Origin: Variovorax ginsengisoli
GTDB taxonomy: Bacteria; Pseudomonadota; Gammaproteobacteria; Burkholderiales; Burkholderiaceae_C
DNA: 64,000 nucleotides
Direction of reading: 5' to 3'
NCBI RefSeq assembly: GCF_006438845.1
Contig: NZ_RCZJ01000001.1
Location: 1,054,001-1,118,000, forward strand
The notes beneath the pieces were generated by a model. It searched no databases and was not told the origin of the DNA. It saw nothing but the letters and a program-made list of their open reading frames with translations. The translations under genes and the position numbers were made by a program. Position 1 is the first letter of the stretch. Every line of letters begins with the position of its first letter. Below are positions 54,836 through 63,117 of this stretch, piece by piece.

Positions 54836-55494
54836 CACGCGGCGCCCAATAAGTAGCCCTGGTTGCGCACCGTCACGATGAGCTTGGCGCCGAGCTTCCT
54901 GCGCAGGTTGTAGACATGCACCTCGATCGCGTTGCTCTCCACTTCCTCGCCCCAGCCGTAGAGCGCCTCCTCGAGCTGGGCGCGGCTCAGCACCTGCCCG
55001 CTGCGCCGCATCAGCGCGTGCAGCACGTTGAACTCGCGCGCCGTGAGCTGCACCGGCAGCCCATCGAGCGTCACGCGCTTGGCGGCCGGGTCGAGCTCGA
55101 CGCCGCCGTGCTTCAGCGTGGGTGATGGCGCGCGGGCCTCGCGGCGCAGCGCGGCACGGATGCGCGCGGACAGTTCTTCCAGGTCGAAGGGCTTGACGAG
55201 GTAGTCGTCCGCGCCCAGGTCCAGGCCCTCGACGCGGTCGGCGAGCGTGTCGCGCGCGGTGATGACGATCACCGGGATCGCCGCCTGCCGCGCCCGCAGC
55301 CCTTCCAGCACCGCCTCGCCCGTCATGCCGGGCAAGCCGCGATCGAGCAGCAGGCACTGGTAGTCGTGCGTACGCAAAGCCGTGTCGGCTTGGTCGCCGC
55401 GCCGCACCCAGTCGACCGCATAGCCATCGAGCTGCAGCCACGACTGGACCGTGGCGCCAAGGGAGGGATCGTCTTCGACCAACAGGATGCGCAT
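54835..55494 (-). CDS. OmpR family response regulator (QseB-like)
   Basis: A 219-residue response regulator. Receiver: MRILLVEDDPSLGATVQSWL, phosphoacceptor Asp51 in LLLDRGLPGMTGEAVLEGLR, ITARDTLADRVEG and YLVKPFDLEELSARI. DNA-binding winged helix: LTAREFNVLHALMRRSGQVL, then SNAIEVHVYNLRRKLGAKLI. A direct repeat (ATGAG-N6-CTGAT, 55518-55533) lies 24 bases upstream of its start and may be its own site. The divergent neighbour is the PadR regulator. Confidence 0.92.
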   Translation of the reverse strand: MRILLVEDDPSLGATVQSWLQLDGYAVDWVRRGDQADTALRTHDYQCLLLDRGLPGMTGEAVLEGLRARQAAIPVIVITARDTLADRVEGLDLGADDYLVKPFDLEELSARIRAALRREARAPSPTLKHGGVELDPAAKRVTLDGLPVQLTAREFNVLHALMRRSGQVLSRAQLEEALYGWGEEVESNAIEVHVYNLRRKLGAKLIVTVRNQGYLLGAA

Positions 55495-55563
55495 CGGGGG
55501 AAGGCTATCGCAACGAGATGAGGCGAATCTGATGTCATGCGCTTCGACATGGCCTTGGGACGT

Positions 55564-55592
55564 TTGACTTAGACTCTATTTAGATATATCTT
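55564..55592 (+). promoter_or_regulatory. Promoter of the padR gene with overlapping palindrome
   Basis: TTGACT (55564-55569) and TATCTT (55587-55592) are spaced by 17 bases, a good sigma-70 promoter in an A/T-rich patch. The perfect palindrome AGATATATCT (55582-55591) overlaps the -10, so a dimeric repressor binding it would block transcription. The PadR protein itself is the likely binder. Confidence 0.65.
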
Positions 55593-55621
55593 TATCAACT
55601 TAGATACAACGAAGAAACGAC

Positions 55622-56218
55622 ATGCACCACTCTCACCACCTCCATCACCATGCCCACGGTCATCACCACGCCTGCATCCGCCGCGGCGATCACGACGACG
55701 GCCTGGGCGGCGGCCGCGGCCATCGCGGCGACGGCGACAGCCCGCGCGGCGGCCGGGTCTTCGGCCATGGCGGCCTGCGCTTCGTGCTGCTGCAACTGAT
55801 CGCCGACAAGCCCAGCCACGGCTACGAACTCATCAAGTCGATCGAAGACCGCCTCGGCGGCGCCTACAGCCCGAGCCCCGGTACGGTCTACCCCACCCTC
55901 ACGCTGATGGAAGAACAGGGCTACCTCAGCGTCGAGGAAGCCGACGCCGGCGGCCGCAAGCGCTACCGCATCACCGACGCCGGCCATGCCTTCCTGGCCG
56001 ACAACCGCGCCACGACCGACGCCATGCTGGCTCGCATGCAGGGCGGTGTCGACGGTGCCGGCCCGCGTGCCGGCCGCCCGCCGCAGGTCACGCGCGCCAT
56101 TGAAAACCTCAAGCTCGCCATGCGGATGCGGCTGTCGCGCGAAGCGCTGACGCCCGAGCAAGCCAACGCCTTCGCCGCGGTGCTCGACCGAGCGGCCCAA
56201 CAACTGGAACAGATCTAG
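55622..56218 (+). CDS. yqjI: PadR family regulator with histidine-rich N-terminus (YqjI-like)
   Basis: A 198-residue regulator. The first 20 residues contain many histidines (HHSHHLHHHAHGHHH), followed by a Gly/Asp/Arg-rich stretch, then the PadR winged helix: GGLRFVLLQLIADKPSHGYE, with IKSIEDRLGGAYSPSPGTVY and PTLTLMEEQGYLSVEEADAG. The C-terminal helices mediate dimerisation. E. coli YqjI has the same plan, a metal-binding N-terminal extension plus PadR domain, and represses the ferric reductase gene yqjH in response to nickel and iron. Here the next gene, three bases on, is a YqjH-like protein, which strengthens the match. Confidence 0.88.
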   Translation: MHHSHHLHHHAHGHHHACIRRGDHDDGLGGGRGHRGDGDSPRGGRVFGHGGLRFVLLQLIADKPSHGYELIKSIEDRLGGAYSPSPGTVYPTLTLMEEQGYLSVEEADAGGRKRYRITDAGHAFLADNRATTDAMLARMQGGVDGAGPRAGRPPQVTRAIENLKLAMRMRLSREALTPEQANAFAAVLDRAAQQLEQI

Positions 56219-56220
56219 AC

Positions 56221-57042
56221 ATGAACGACACCACCCTGCTCCCCGACCGCACGCCGCAGCGCGTGCGCCACGCGCTGCGCTTTCGCGAACTCGAAGTGCG
56301 CCAGGTGCAACGCATCACGCCGCACCTGGTGCGCGTCACGCTCGGCGGCGACGCGCTCGAAGGCTTCACCAGCCCGGGCTTCGACGACCATGCCAAGCTC
56401 TTCTTCCCCGACGAGACCACCGGCGCGCTGACGCTGCCGGCCGCCGGCCCCGACGGGCCGGTCTGGCCCGAAGGCCGCAAGCCGACGATGCGCGACTACA
56501 CGCCGCGCCGCTTCGACGCCGCTACGCAGACGCTGGAGATCGATTTCGCGCTGCACCGGGCCGGGCCTGCCACCCGCTGGGCCGAGCAGGCGACGATCGG
56601 CCAGCGCATCGGCGTGGGTGGACCGCGCGGATCGTTCATGGTGCCGACCGACTTCGATTGGCACCTGCTGATCGGCGACGACACCGCCCTGCCCGCCATC
56701 TCACGCCGTCTGGCCGAGTTACCGAAAGGTGCACGTGCCGTAGTGCTGGCCGAGGTCGACAGCGTGGCCGACCACGTTGATCTGCCGAGCGCCGCCGACG
56801 TCGACATCACCTGGGTGCACCGCGACGGCGCGGACGCCGGCATGCCACCGCTTCTGGCCGCGCTGCACGCCGCGCGACTGCCGACGGGAGACTTCCACGC
56901 GTGGATCGGTTGCGAGTCGTCGCAGGCCAAGGCGCTGCGCGCGCACCTCGTCGACGAATGTCGCGCCAACCCCAAGTGGGTTCGAGCGTCGGGCTACTGG
57001 CGCGCGGGCACGGCCGCGACGCACGACTCGCACGACGACTGA
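56221..57042 (+). CDS. yqjH: Siderophore-interacting protein, YqjH/ViuB-type ferric reductase
   Basis: A 273-residue flavoprotein that uses NADPH to reduce iron in ferric siderophores. FAD-binding domain: LEVRQVQRITPHLVRVTLGG, then RDYTPRRFDAATQTLEIDFA (RxYTxR motif) and GVGGPRGSFMVPTDFDWHLL. The C-terminal domain has DDTALPAISRRLAELPKGAR and ends with the family's HDSHDD-type acidic tail (WIGCESSQAKALRAHLVDEC precedes it). It begins three bases after the padR stop and so is in one operon with its probable repressor. Its last 49 bases overlap the convergent diguanylate cyclase gene. Confidence 0.9.
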   Translation: MNDTTLLPDRTPQRVRHALRFRELEVRQVQRITPHLVRVTLGGDALEGFTSPGFDDHAKLFFPDETTGALTLPAAGPDGPVWPEGRKPTMRDYTPRRFDAATQTLEIDFALHRAGPATRWAEQATIGQRIGVGGPRGSFMVPTDFDWHLLIGDDTALPAISRRLAELPKGARAVVLAEVDSVADHVDLPSAADVDITWVHRDGADAGMPPLLAALHAARLPTGDFHAWIGCESSQAKALRAHLVDECRANPKWVRASGYWRAGTAATHDSHDD

Positions 57043-58658
57043 GGCCGCGCGGCTTCGGGCACGGGCCGATCGCGCTGCCACGGCGCCAGCACGTAGCAAG
57101 ATCGACCGCCCTGCTTGGCCTGATACATGGCTTCGTCGGCGGCGGCAAGCAGTGCCTTGGGCGCCGCACCGCCCTCCGTGAGCACGATGCCGATCGACAC
57201 GCCGACGGTGATCTCGGTCGAGTCCAGATGCAGCGGCTCGCCGATGGCCTCGATGCAGCGCTGCGCAAGGCGCTGCACAGCCTGCTCGGCCGGTGCGTCG
57301 AAACCTGCGAGCAGCAGCACGAATTCGTCGCCGCCGATGCGCGCCACCGTGTCGGTCGACCCGACCAAGGCCAGCAGGCGTTTCGCGATGCGCCGCAAAG
57401 CTTCGTCGCCCGCATCGTGGCCGAAGGTGTCGTTCAGCGGCTTGAAGCCGTCGAGGTCGAGGTAGAGCACGGCCATCGGGCCGCCGCCCTGCCCACTGCA
57501 TGCCAGCATCTGCCGCAGCCGGTCATCGAGCAACTTGCGATTGGGCAGGCCGGTAAGGATGTCGTAATGCGCCAGCCGTTCGAGCTCGGCCTGCTGCTCG
57601 CCCAGCTTCGCCAGCAAGCTGTTGAAGGCCCGCGTCAGATGACCGATCTCGTCGTCGCGCACCACTTGCAGCGGCGAGAGCGGCATCTCGCCACGCGCCA
57701 TCTTCTCGGCCTGCCTGGCGGCCTTCAGCAGCGGACTCAGCAGCCAGGCCACGATCAGGCCGATCAGCACCAGCACCGCCAGTACGGCCGGTGCGCGTTG
57801 CTTCAGGATGAAGTGCTGCATTCGCGCGACCGGCGCCAGCGCTTCCGCAACAGGCAGCCGCGCCACCACGAACCAGCCGCTGAGGGGCACCGACGCAATG
57901 GCCGAGATTTCCTCGACGCCCTTGGCATTGATGGTGATGCCATTGCCGCGGAAACCCGTCATGGCCCGGTCGTGCAGCAGATTCACGCCCAAGGCCGGCG
58001 TCGGCTTCAGCGACATGGCGGGGTCCGTCGAAGCGACGAAGAGCCGATCGCGCGGCGACACCACCAGGAGGCCGCCGGCATGACCCACACGTCCGTCGTC
58101 GGGGTGGCCGAGCAACCCCTCGGCCGCCAGGTCGGCGGTGCCGAGCAGCACTGCCACCACCTCGCCCGCGGGGCTGCGGATCGGCGTGCCCATCGGCAGC
58201 GCCGCATTCGGCGAGCCTGCCATCTTGATCGGCCGGCCCAGCGCAGGCTGACCGCCAAGTGCGTTGCCGAAGGCCATTGGATCGACGGTGAAAGCGGCGG
58301 TGCCGTCGAGGCGCTGGCCCGAGCGGTCGAGCACCATCAGGCCCAGCGGGAACACCGGGCTCAGCGCAGCGTGGCGCGTCAGCCATGCGGCCAGAGGTGC
58401 GGGCTGGGACAGAAGTTCGGGTGGGAGGCTGGCCGCCAGACGCCCCAGAAACTGCAGCCGCTCGTCCAGGTAGCTGTCGATATCACGCGCCACATACTCG
58501 GCCAGTGCCGTCTGCTGCGCGGCAACGGATTTCGTCAAGTCTTCACGGAGAAAACGGGTCAGTTGGAAGTAACTGGCGGCCGTGCCCACTGTCGCCATGG
58601 CGAGCCCCATCACGACCAGGCGCGTCACCAGTCCGGTTGCAATCCGCTTGAAATTCAC
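56994..58658 (-). CDS. Membrane diguanylate cyclase with periplasmic Cache sensor
   Basis: A 554-residue protein making cyclic di-GMP. Two membrane helices (about residues 10-30 and 280-305) flank a double-Cache-like periplasmic sensor (PVFPLGLMVLDRSGQRLDGT, VVSPRDRLFVASTD). A HAMP segment follows and then the GGDEF domain: YDILTGLPNRKLLDDRLRQM, LYLDLDGFKPLNDTFGHDAG and the active loop RIGGDEFVLLLAG. The active site is intact and there is no EAL domain. The start is a GTG at 58658. The 3' end overlaps yqjH by 49 bases on the opposite strand, so the last 25 residues (CESCVAAVPARQ) are probably dispensable. Confidence 0.9.
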   Translation of the reverse strand: MNFKRIATGLVTRLVVMGLAMATVGTAASYFQLTRFLREDLTKSVAAQQTALAEYVARDIDSYLDERLQFLGRLAASLPPELLSQPAPLAAWLTRHAALSPVFPLGLMVLDRSGQRLDGTAAFTVDPMAFGNALGGQPALGRPIKMAGSPNAALPMGTPIRSPAGEVVAVLLGTADLAAEGLLGHPDDGRVGHAGGLLVVSPRDRLFVASTDPAMSLKPTPALGVNLLHDRAMTGFRGNGITINAKGVEEISAIASVPLSGWFVVARLPVAEALAPVARMQHFILKQRAPAVLAVLVLIGLIVAWLLSPLLKAARQAEKMARGEMPLSPLQVVRDDEIGHLTRAFNSLLAKLGEQQAELERLAHYDILTGLPNRKLLDDRLRQMLACSGQGGGPMAVLYLDLDGFKPLNDTFGHDAGDEALRRIAKRLLALVGSTDTVARIGGDEFVLLLAGFDAPAEQAVQRLAQRCIEAIGEPLHLDSTEITVGVSIGIVLTEGGAAPKALLAAADEAMYQAKQGGRSCYVLAPWQRDRPVPEAARPQSSCESCVAAVPARQ

Positions 58659-58800
58659 TGGGATGCCGAACCGTGTGCCAGAGACATATTCTTCTTCCTC
58701 GTGAGCCGCTCATGCGGGGCCGGGAAGTCAAAAGCGACGCTGCGTCCGGCCTCGGAATATAGCCATGTGCAGGGGCGTGAAGACATCGCTTCGAAAAAAG

Positions 58801-59877
58801 TCAGCCCACCGATGCCTCGCTCGACAGTGCCCACGCCACGTGCTCGCGCACCATTGCATCGGGATCGTCGATGCGTGCGGCCAGGGCTTCGCGGCTGCCG
58901 GGCTGACCGGCGCGCACTGCATTGCCGAGCGCAACCGCGATGTTGCGCAGCCAGCGCGCATGCCCGATGCGGCGGATCGGGCTGCCTTCGGTGTGGCGCA
59001 GGAACTCGTCCTCCGTCCATGCAAAGAGTTCGGCCAGCTGGCGGCCCGTGAGCCCGTCGCGCGCATCGAAATCCGGCAGCGCGCTCTTCTTGGCGAACTT
59101 GTTCCAGGGGCAGACGAGTTGGCAGTCGTCGCAGCCGTAGATGCGGTTGCCGATCAGCGGCCGCAGCTCGACCGGGATCGGCCCCGGATGCTCGATGGTC
59201 AGGTACGAGATGCAGCGCCGCGCGTCGAGCCGTTGCGGCGCGACGATGGCCTGGGTCGGACAGATGTCGATGCAGGCGCTGCAACTGCCGCAGTGCGGCG
59301 TGACCGGCGCGCTTTCGGGCAGCGCCATGTCAACGTAGATCTCGCCCAGGAAGAACATCGAACCGGCGTCGCGGTCGAGCACCAGCGTGTGCTTGCCGCG
59401 CCAGCCCTGGCCGCTGCGTGACGCAAGTTCGGCTTCCATCACCGGTGCCGAATCGGTGAAGGCGCGGTGGCCGAAGGGCCCGACCTCCTCGGCGATGCGC
59501 TCGGCCAGTTTCGCGAGGCGGTTGCGCAGCACCTTGTGATAGTCGCGGCCCCGCGCATACACCGACACGATGGCTTCCGAGGGCCGCTCGAGCCGCGCGA
59601 ATTCGACAGCCTGCCAGTCGGCGGGCGTCTTGCGCGGCAGGTAGTCCATGCGCGCGGTAATGACCGACACCGTGCCCGGCACCAGCTCGGCCGGCCGGGC
59701 TCGGCGCGTGCCGTGGGTGGCCATGTAATGCATCTCACCGTGGAACCCCTGGGCCAGCCACTGCATCAGACCATCCTCGGCACTCGACAGATCGATGCCC
59801 GCGATCCCGATTTGGGAGAATCCGAATTCCCGGGCCATGGCCTGAATACGAAGAACGAGTGGATGGCTGCCGATCAC
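58801..59877 (-). CDS. queG: Epoxyqueuosine reductase
   Basis: A 358-residue enzyme catalysing the last step of queuosine tRNA modification, using cobalamin and two 4Fe-4S clusters. The cluster motifs are CGSCSACIDICPTQAI and CDDCQLVCPWN. Other family blocks are ARGRDYHKVLRNRLAKLAER, the GHRAFTDSAPVMEAELASRS segment and CISYLTIEHPGPIP. A C-terminal HEAT-like part ends the protein (ALAARIDDPDAMVREHVAWA). The start is a GTG at 59877, which lies inside the divergent tsaE coding sequence by 15 bases. Confidence 0.93.
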   Translation of the reverse strand: MIGSHPLVLRIQAMAREFGFSQIGIAGIDLSSAEDGLMQWLAQGFHGEMHYMATHGTRRARPAELVPGTVSVITARMDYLPRKTPADWQAVEFARLERPSEAIVSVYARGRDYHKVLRNRLAKLAERIAEEVGPFGHRAFTDSAPVMEAELASRSGQGWRGKHTLVLDRDAGSMFFLGEIYVDMALPESAPVTPHCGSCSACIDICPTQAIVAPQRLDARRCISYLTIEHPGPIPVELRPLIGNRIYGCDDCQLVCPWNKFAKKSALPDFDARDGLTGRQLAELFAWTEDEFLRHTEGSPIRRIGHARWLRNIAVALGNAVRAGQPGSREALAARIDDPDAMVREHVAWALSSEASVG

Positions 59878-60360
59878 CTGCCGATTGTAGAAAAGCGCAC
59901 GCTCACCCTGCGGTGGCGCGACGAGGCCGACACGGAAGCCTTCGCGCGTGCGCTGGCGGCGTCGCCGGCGCTCCGCGACGCCTTCGTGTCACTGCAGGGC
60001 GACCTGGGCGCGGGCAAAACCACCTTCGTGCGGCATCTGCTGCGCGCGCTGGGCATCGCCGGGCGCATCAAGAGCCCGACCTACGCGGTGGTCGAGCCGC
60101 ACGAGGCGCCCGACGGGCTCGCGATCTTCCATTTCGACTTCTACCGCTTCAGCGATCCGCGCGAGTGGGACGACGCCGGCTTTCGCGACATCTTCGCCGG
60201 CCCCGGCCTCAAGCTGGCCGAGTGGCCCGACAACGCCATCGGCCGACTGCCGGAGGCCGACCTCACCCTTAGGATCGAACCCATGACCGACGACACCCGC
60301 ACCGTGACTCTCAGCGCCGGCACGCCGCGCGGCAACGCTTTGCTGACCGCCGCCGCATGA
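59863..60360 (+). CDS. tsaE: tRNA threonylcarbamoyladenosine biosynthesis protein TsaE
   Basis: A 165-residue P-loop ATPase that works with TsaB and TsaD to make t6A37 in tRNAs. Walker A is GDLGAGKTTFVRHLLRALG, followed by the switch-like IKSPTYAVVEPHE and the Walker B region IFHFDFYRFSDPREWDD. The family motif LKLAEWPDNA closes the core. ATG 59863 overlaps the divergent queG start by 15 bases. Its stop overlaps the amidase ATG by four bases, matching the common tsaE-amiC gene order. Confidence 0.92.
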   Translation: MAADHLPIVEKRTLTLRWRDEADTEAFARALAASPALRDAFVSLQGDLGAGKTTFVRHLLRALGIAGRIKSPTYAVVEPHEAPDGLAIFHFDFYRFSDPREWDDAGFRDIFAGPGLKLAEWPDNAIGRLPEADLTLRIEPMTDDTRTVTLSAGTPRGNALLTAAA

Positions 60361-61862
60361 GGAAAACACAGCCCGCCGCCGACACGCCCCGTCGCACGTT
60401 CCTCAAGGCCGGCAGCCTCGTGCTGCTGCTGGGCGTGCAGGAAATCGCGCATGGCGCCACCATCATGGCGGTGCGCGTCTGGCCCGCCAACGACTACACC
60501 CGCGTCACGATCGAGTCCGACGGGCGGCTGCAGACGCAGCAGCTCACGGTTGGCAGCCCGCCGCGGCTGGCGGTCGACATCGAGGGCATCGAACTCAACC
60601 CGGCGCTGCGCGACCTGGTCGGCAAGATCAAGCCCGGCGACCCCTACATCAACGGGTTGCGCGTGGGCCAATACGCGCCGAACGTCGTACGCATCGTGTT
60701 CGACCTGAAGCAGTCGGTGCAGCCGCAGGTGTTTTCGCTGGCGCCCATCGCCGCCTACCAGCACCGGCTGGTGCTCGACCTGTATCCGGCACAGCCGGTC
60801 GACCCGATGGAGGCGCTGATCGCCGAGCGCCTGCGCGACGCGCCGCGTGCCGGCAACGCCGACGCGCCGGTGGCGGGCATCGCGCCGCGCGACCTCGGCG
60901 CGCCCGGGGCCGCACCGCCACCCACACGCGCCGCGCCGTCGGCCACCGATCCGCTGGGCGACCTGATGGCGCAGCAGTCGACACGGCCGGCACCGCCGCT
61001 TTCAGGCGGCGGACGCAACCCGGTGCCGCCGCTGGTCGCCCCGCCACCGTTGCCGCCCGTGGTGGCGACCACCCCGGCGCAGCCGCCGGTCGCGGCAGCA
61101 CCGGCACCGCGCACGTCGGCCACCGCCAGCCGCACCGACCGCATCATCATCGTCGCGCTCGACCCCGGCCATGGCGGCGAAGATCCCGGTGCGATCGGAC
61201 CCAACGGCACCCGCGAGAAGGACATCGTGCTGCAGGTGGCACATCGACTGCGCGACCGCATCAACGCGGGCAGCGTCAACGGCAGCCCGATGCGCGCCTT
61301 TCTCACGCGCGACGCCGACTTCTTCGTGCCGCTGGGCGTGCGGGTGCAGAAGGCGCGGCGCGTGCAGGCGGACCTGTTCGTGAGCATCCACGCCGACGCC
61401 TTCACCACGCCGGCCGCACGCGGCGCCAGCGTGTTCGCGCTGAGCCAATCCGGCGCGTCGAGCAGCGCGGCGCGCTGGATGGCCAACAAGGAAAATCAGG
61501 CCGACAAGGTGGGCGGGCTCAACGTCGGGACGCACGAGGTGCAGGTGCAGCGCGCGCTGCTCGACATGAGCACCACGGCACAGATCAACGACAGCCTGAA
61601 GCTCGGCAGCGCCATGCTCGGTGAGATTCGCGGCATCGGCGCGCGGCTGCACAAGCCGCAGGTCGAGCAGGCCGGCTTCGCTGTGCTGAAGGCGCCCGAC
61701 ATTCCGAGCGTGCTGGTCGAAACGGCCTTCATCAGCAACCCGGAAGAAGAAGCCAAGCTGCGCAGCACGCAATACCAGGAAGACCTCGCCGATGCGCTGA
61801 TGCGCGGCATTCAGCGCTACTTTGCGCAGAACCCGCCGCTGGCGCGCAGCCGGCAGCTGTAG
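60357..61862 (+). CDS. amiC: N-acetylmuramoyl-L-alanine amidase (AmiC type)
   Basis: A 501-residue periplasmic amidase that splits septal peptidoglycan. A twin-arginine signal (TPRRTFLKAGSLVLLLGVQE) is followed by an AMIN domain (about residues 35-150: VRVWPANDYTRVTIESDGRL) for septal targeting. A Pro/Ala-rich linker (about 150-260) leads to the Amidase_3 domain, with zinc ligands in IVALDPGHGGEDPGAIG, GTREKDIVL and VSIHADAF and the catalytic glutamate in VLVETAFISNPEEEAKL. It overlaps tsaE by four bases. Confidence 0.93.
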   Translation: MRKTQPAADTPRRTFLKAGSLVLLLGVQEIAHGATIMAVRVWPANDYTRVTIESDGRLQTQQLTVGSPPRLAVDIEGIELNPALRDLVGKIKPGDPYINGLRVGQYAPNVVRIVFDLKQSVQPQVFSLAPIAAYQHRLVLDLYPAQPVDPMEALIAERLRDAPRAGNADAPVAGIAPRDLGAPGAAPPPTRAAPSATDPLGDLMAQQSTRPAPPLSGGGRNPVPPLVAPPPLPPVVATTPAQPPVAAAPAPRTSATASRTDRIIIVALDPGHGGEDPGAIGPNGTREKDIVLQVAHRLRDRINAGSVNGSPMRAFLTRDADFFVPLGVRVQKARRVQADLFVSIHADAFTTPAARGASVFALSQSGASSSAARWMANKENQADKVGGLNVGTHEVQVQRALLDMSTTAQINDSLKLGSAMLGEIRGIGARLHKPQVEQAGFAVLKAPDIPSVLVETAFISNPEEEAKLRSTQYQEDLADALMRGIQRYFAQNPPLARSRQL

Positions 61863-62020
61863 TCTTTCTGCCACCTCTTTCAGATGTCCACCCCGATGTG
61901 GCCACAGATGTCCGGCACCGATGACGCTTCTGGGCGCGCAGGGGTCTGCGGCCTGCGCCTACAGGTCAGGCTGCGTGGATCCACAGAATAGGGCCATCAC
62001 ATCATCGAAAGGTGCACACC

Positions 62021-62284
62021 ATGAAGACACGTCTCTGGATCAGCGCGGCAGCCGCCGCTTCCGTCATGACCCTGGCCGGTTGCGCCGGCAACGGCCCGAA
62101 TCAGAACATCGGCCTTGCTGGCGGAGCTGTCGGTGGCGCGCTGCTGGGCAATGCGCTTGGCGGCAGCACGGCGGCAACCGTGGGTGGCGCTGCGATCGGC
62201 GGCTTGGTCGGGAATGAAGTGGGCCGCAGTTCCGACCAGCGGAACCAGCAGCGCTACTACCCGAACAACGGACCGCGGTACTAG
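62021..62284 (+). CDS. Glycine-zipper lipoprotein
   Basis: An 87-residue small lipoprotein. The lipobox is MTLAGC (cysteine at about residue 21). The mature part has two glycine-zipper segments, GLAGGAVGGALLGNALGG and TVGGAAIGGLVGNEVGRS, as in SlyB/OsmB-type outer-membrane proteins, and ends in a polar Asn/Gln/Tyr-rich tail. ATG 62021 follows AAAGG by eight bases. It is a single gene bounded by a dispersed repeat and a hairpin terminator. Confidence 0.85.
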   Translation: MKTRLWISAAAAASVMTLAGCAGNGPNQNIGLAGGAVGGALLGNALGGSTAATVGGAAIGGLVGNEVGRSSDQRNQQRYYPNNGPRY

Positions 62285-62300
62285 CTCTTCTCCGGGTTGG

Positions 62301-62378
62301 CGCACTTCGTGTAGCCGCCCATCTCTCTCCGTGGGGCGATATCCTGCAGCCCGGCTGACCCCGTTCCGCGGTTTTTCT
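62301..62378. repeat. Dispersed intergenic repeat, copy B
   Basis: Begins CGCACTTCGTGTAGCCGCCC, passes CCGTGGGGCGA, has CAGCCCGGCTGACC, and ends CCGTTCCGCGGTTTTTCT. It shares the order of these blocks with copy A at 27421-27500 (CGCACTTCGTGT, a GGGG core, GCCCGGC, then GGTTCC and CGGTGTT). The last T-run after CCGCGG may help end transcription of the lipoprotein gene. Confidence 0.5.
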
Positions 62379-62387
62379 CGAACAGTC

Positions 62388-62412
62388 GAAAGCGCGCCTC
62401 TGGCGCGCTTTC
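62388..62412. terminator. Hairpin terminator between convergent genes
   Basis: GAAAGCGCGCC-TCT-GGCGCGCTTTC is a perfect 11-bp stem with a 3-base loop. Flanking A/T bases on each side (TTTC after, GAAA before) allow it to end transcription from both the lipoprotein gene (+) and the dedA gene (-). Confidence 0.8.
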
Positions 62413-62423
62413 TCCATTTGGGA

Positions 62424-63086
62424 TTAGGGTTGTGGGGCGGCGCGTGCCTTCTCGGCACGACCGGCGCGCCAGGCGCCGAAAATGGCGATCAGGCCCGGCA
62501 CGAGGATCAGACCCCAGATGATCTTTTCGAGATGCTCCCGCACCAGCGGCAGATTGCCGAAAAAGTAACCGGCCGTGCCGATGCCCAGCACCCAGATCAG
62601 CGCACCGACGACGTTGAACATCGTGAACTTGCCGCGGTTCATTTCGGCAACGCCGGCCACGAACGGGGCGAAGGTGCGAATGAAGGGCATGAAGCGCGCC
62701 AGGATGATGGTCACGCCGCCGTAGCGTTCGTAGAAGCCATGCGCTTGGTTGAACGCCTTCTTGTTGAAGAAGCGCGAGTCTTCCCACTGAAACACCTTGG
62801 GCCCGAAATAGCGGCCGATGCTGTAGTTGCATTGGTCGCCGAGGATCGCCGCGACGATGAGGACCGTACAGGCGATCGGAAAGCTCATCAGCCCGATGCC
62901 GCACAGCGCGCCGACGATGAACAGCAGCGAATCGCCCGGCAGGAAGGGCATCACAACGACACCGGTCTCTACGAAGACGATGGCGAAGAGCAGCGCATAG
63001 ACCCAGGGGCCGTAGGCGATCACGAACGCCTCCAGGTGCTTGTCGATGTGAAGGATGAAATCCAGGAGAAAGTGCACGATGTCCAT
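62424..63086 (-). CDS. dedA: DedA family membrane protein
   Basis: A 220-residue inner-membrane protein close in plan to E. coli DedA/YqjA. It shows the start MDIVHFLLDFILHIDKHLEA, the block ETGVVVMPFLPGDSLLFIVG, then GDQCNYSIGRYFG and ILARFMPFIRTFAPFVAGVA. FNVVGALIWVLGIGTAGYFF closes the core. Members support membrane potential, pH and lipid carrier flipping; the exact cargo here is unknown. ATG 63086 matches the family start; ATG 63095 would add three residues. It is divergent from mutL with 31 bases between. Confidence 0.93.
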   Translation of the reverse strand: MDIVHFLLDFILHIDKHLEAFVIAYGPWVYALLFAIVFVETGVVVMPFLPGDSLLFIVGALCGIGLMSFPIACTVLIVAAILGDQCNYSIGRYFGPKVFQWEDSRFFNKKAFNQAHGFYERYGGVTIILARFMPFIRTFAPFVAGVAEMNRGKFTMFNVVGALIWVLGIGTAGYFFGNLPLVREHLEKIIWGLILVPGLIAIFGAWRAGRAEKARAAPQP

Positions 63087-63117
63087 GCCGCGCATTATCC
63101 CGGTGCCGACTTCTAGA

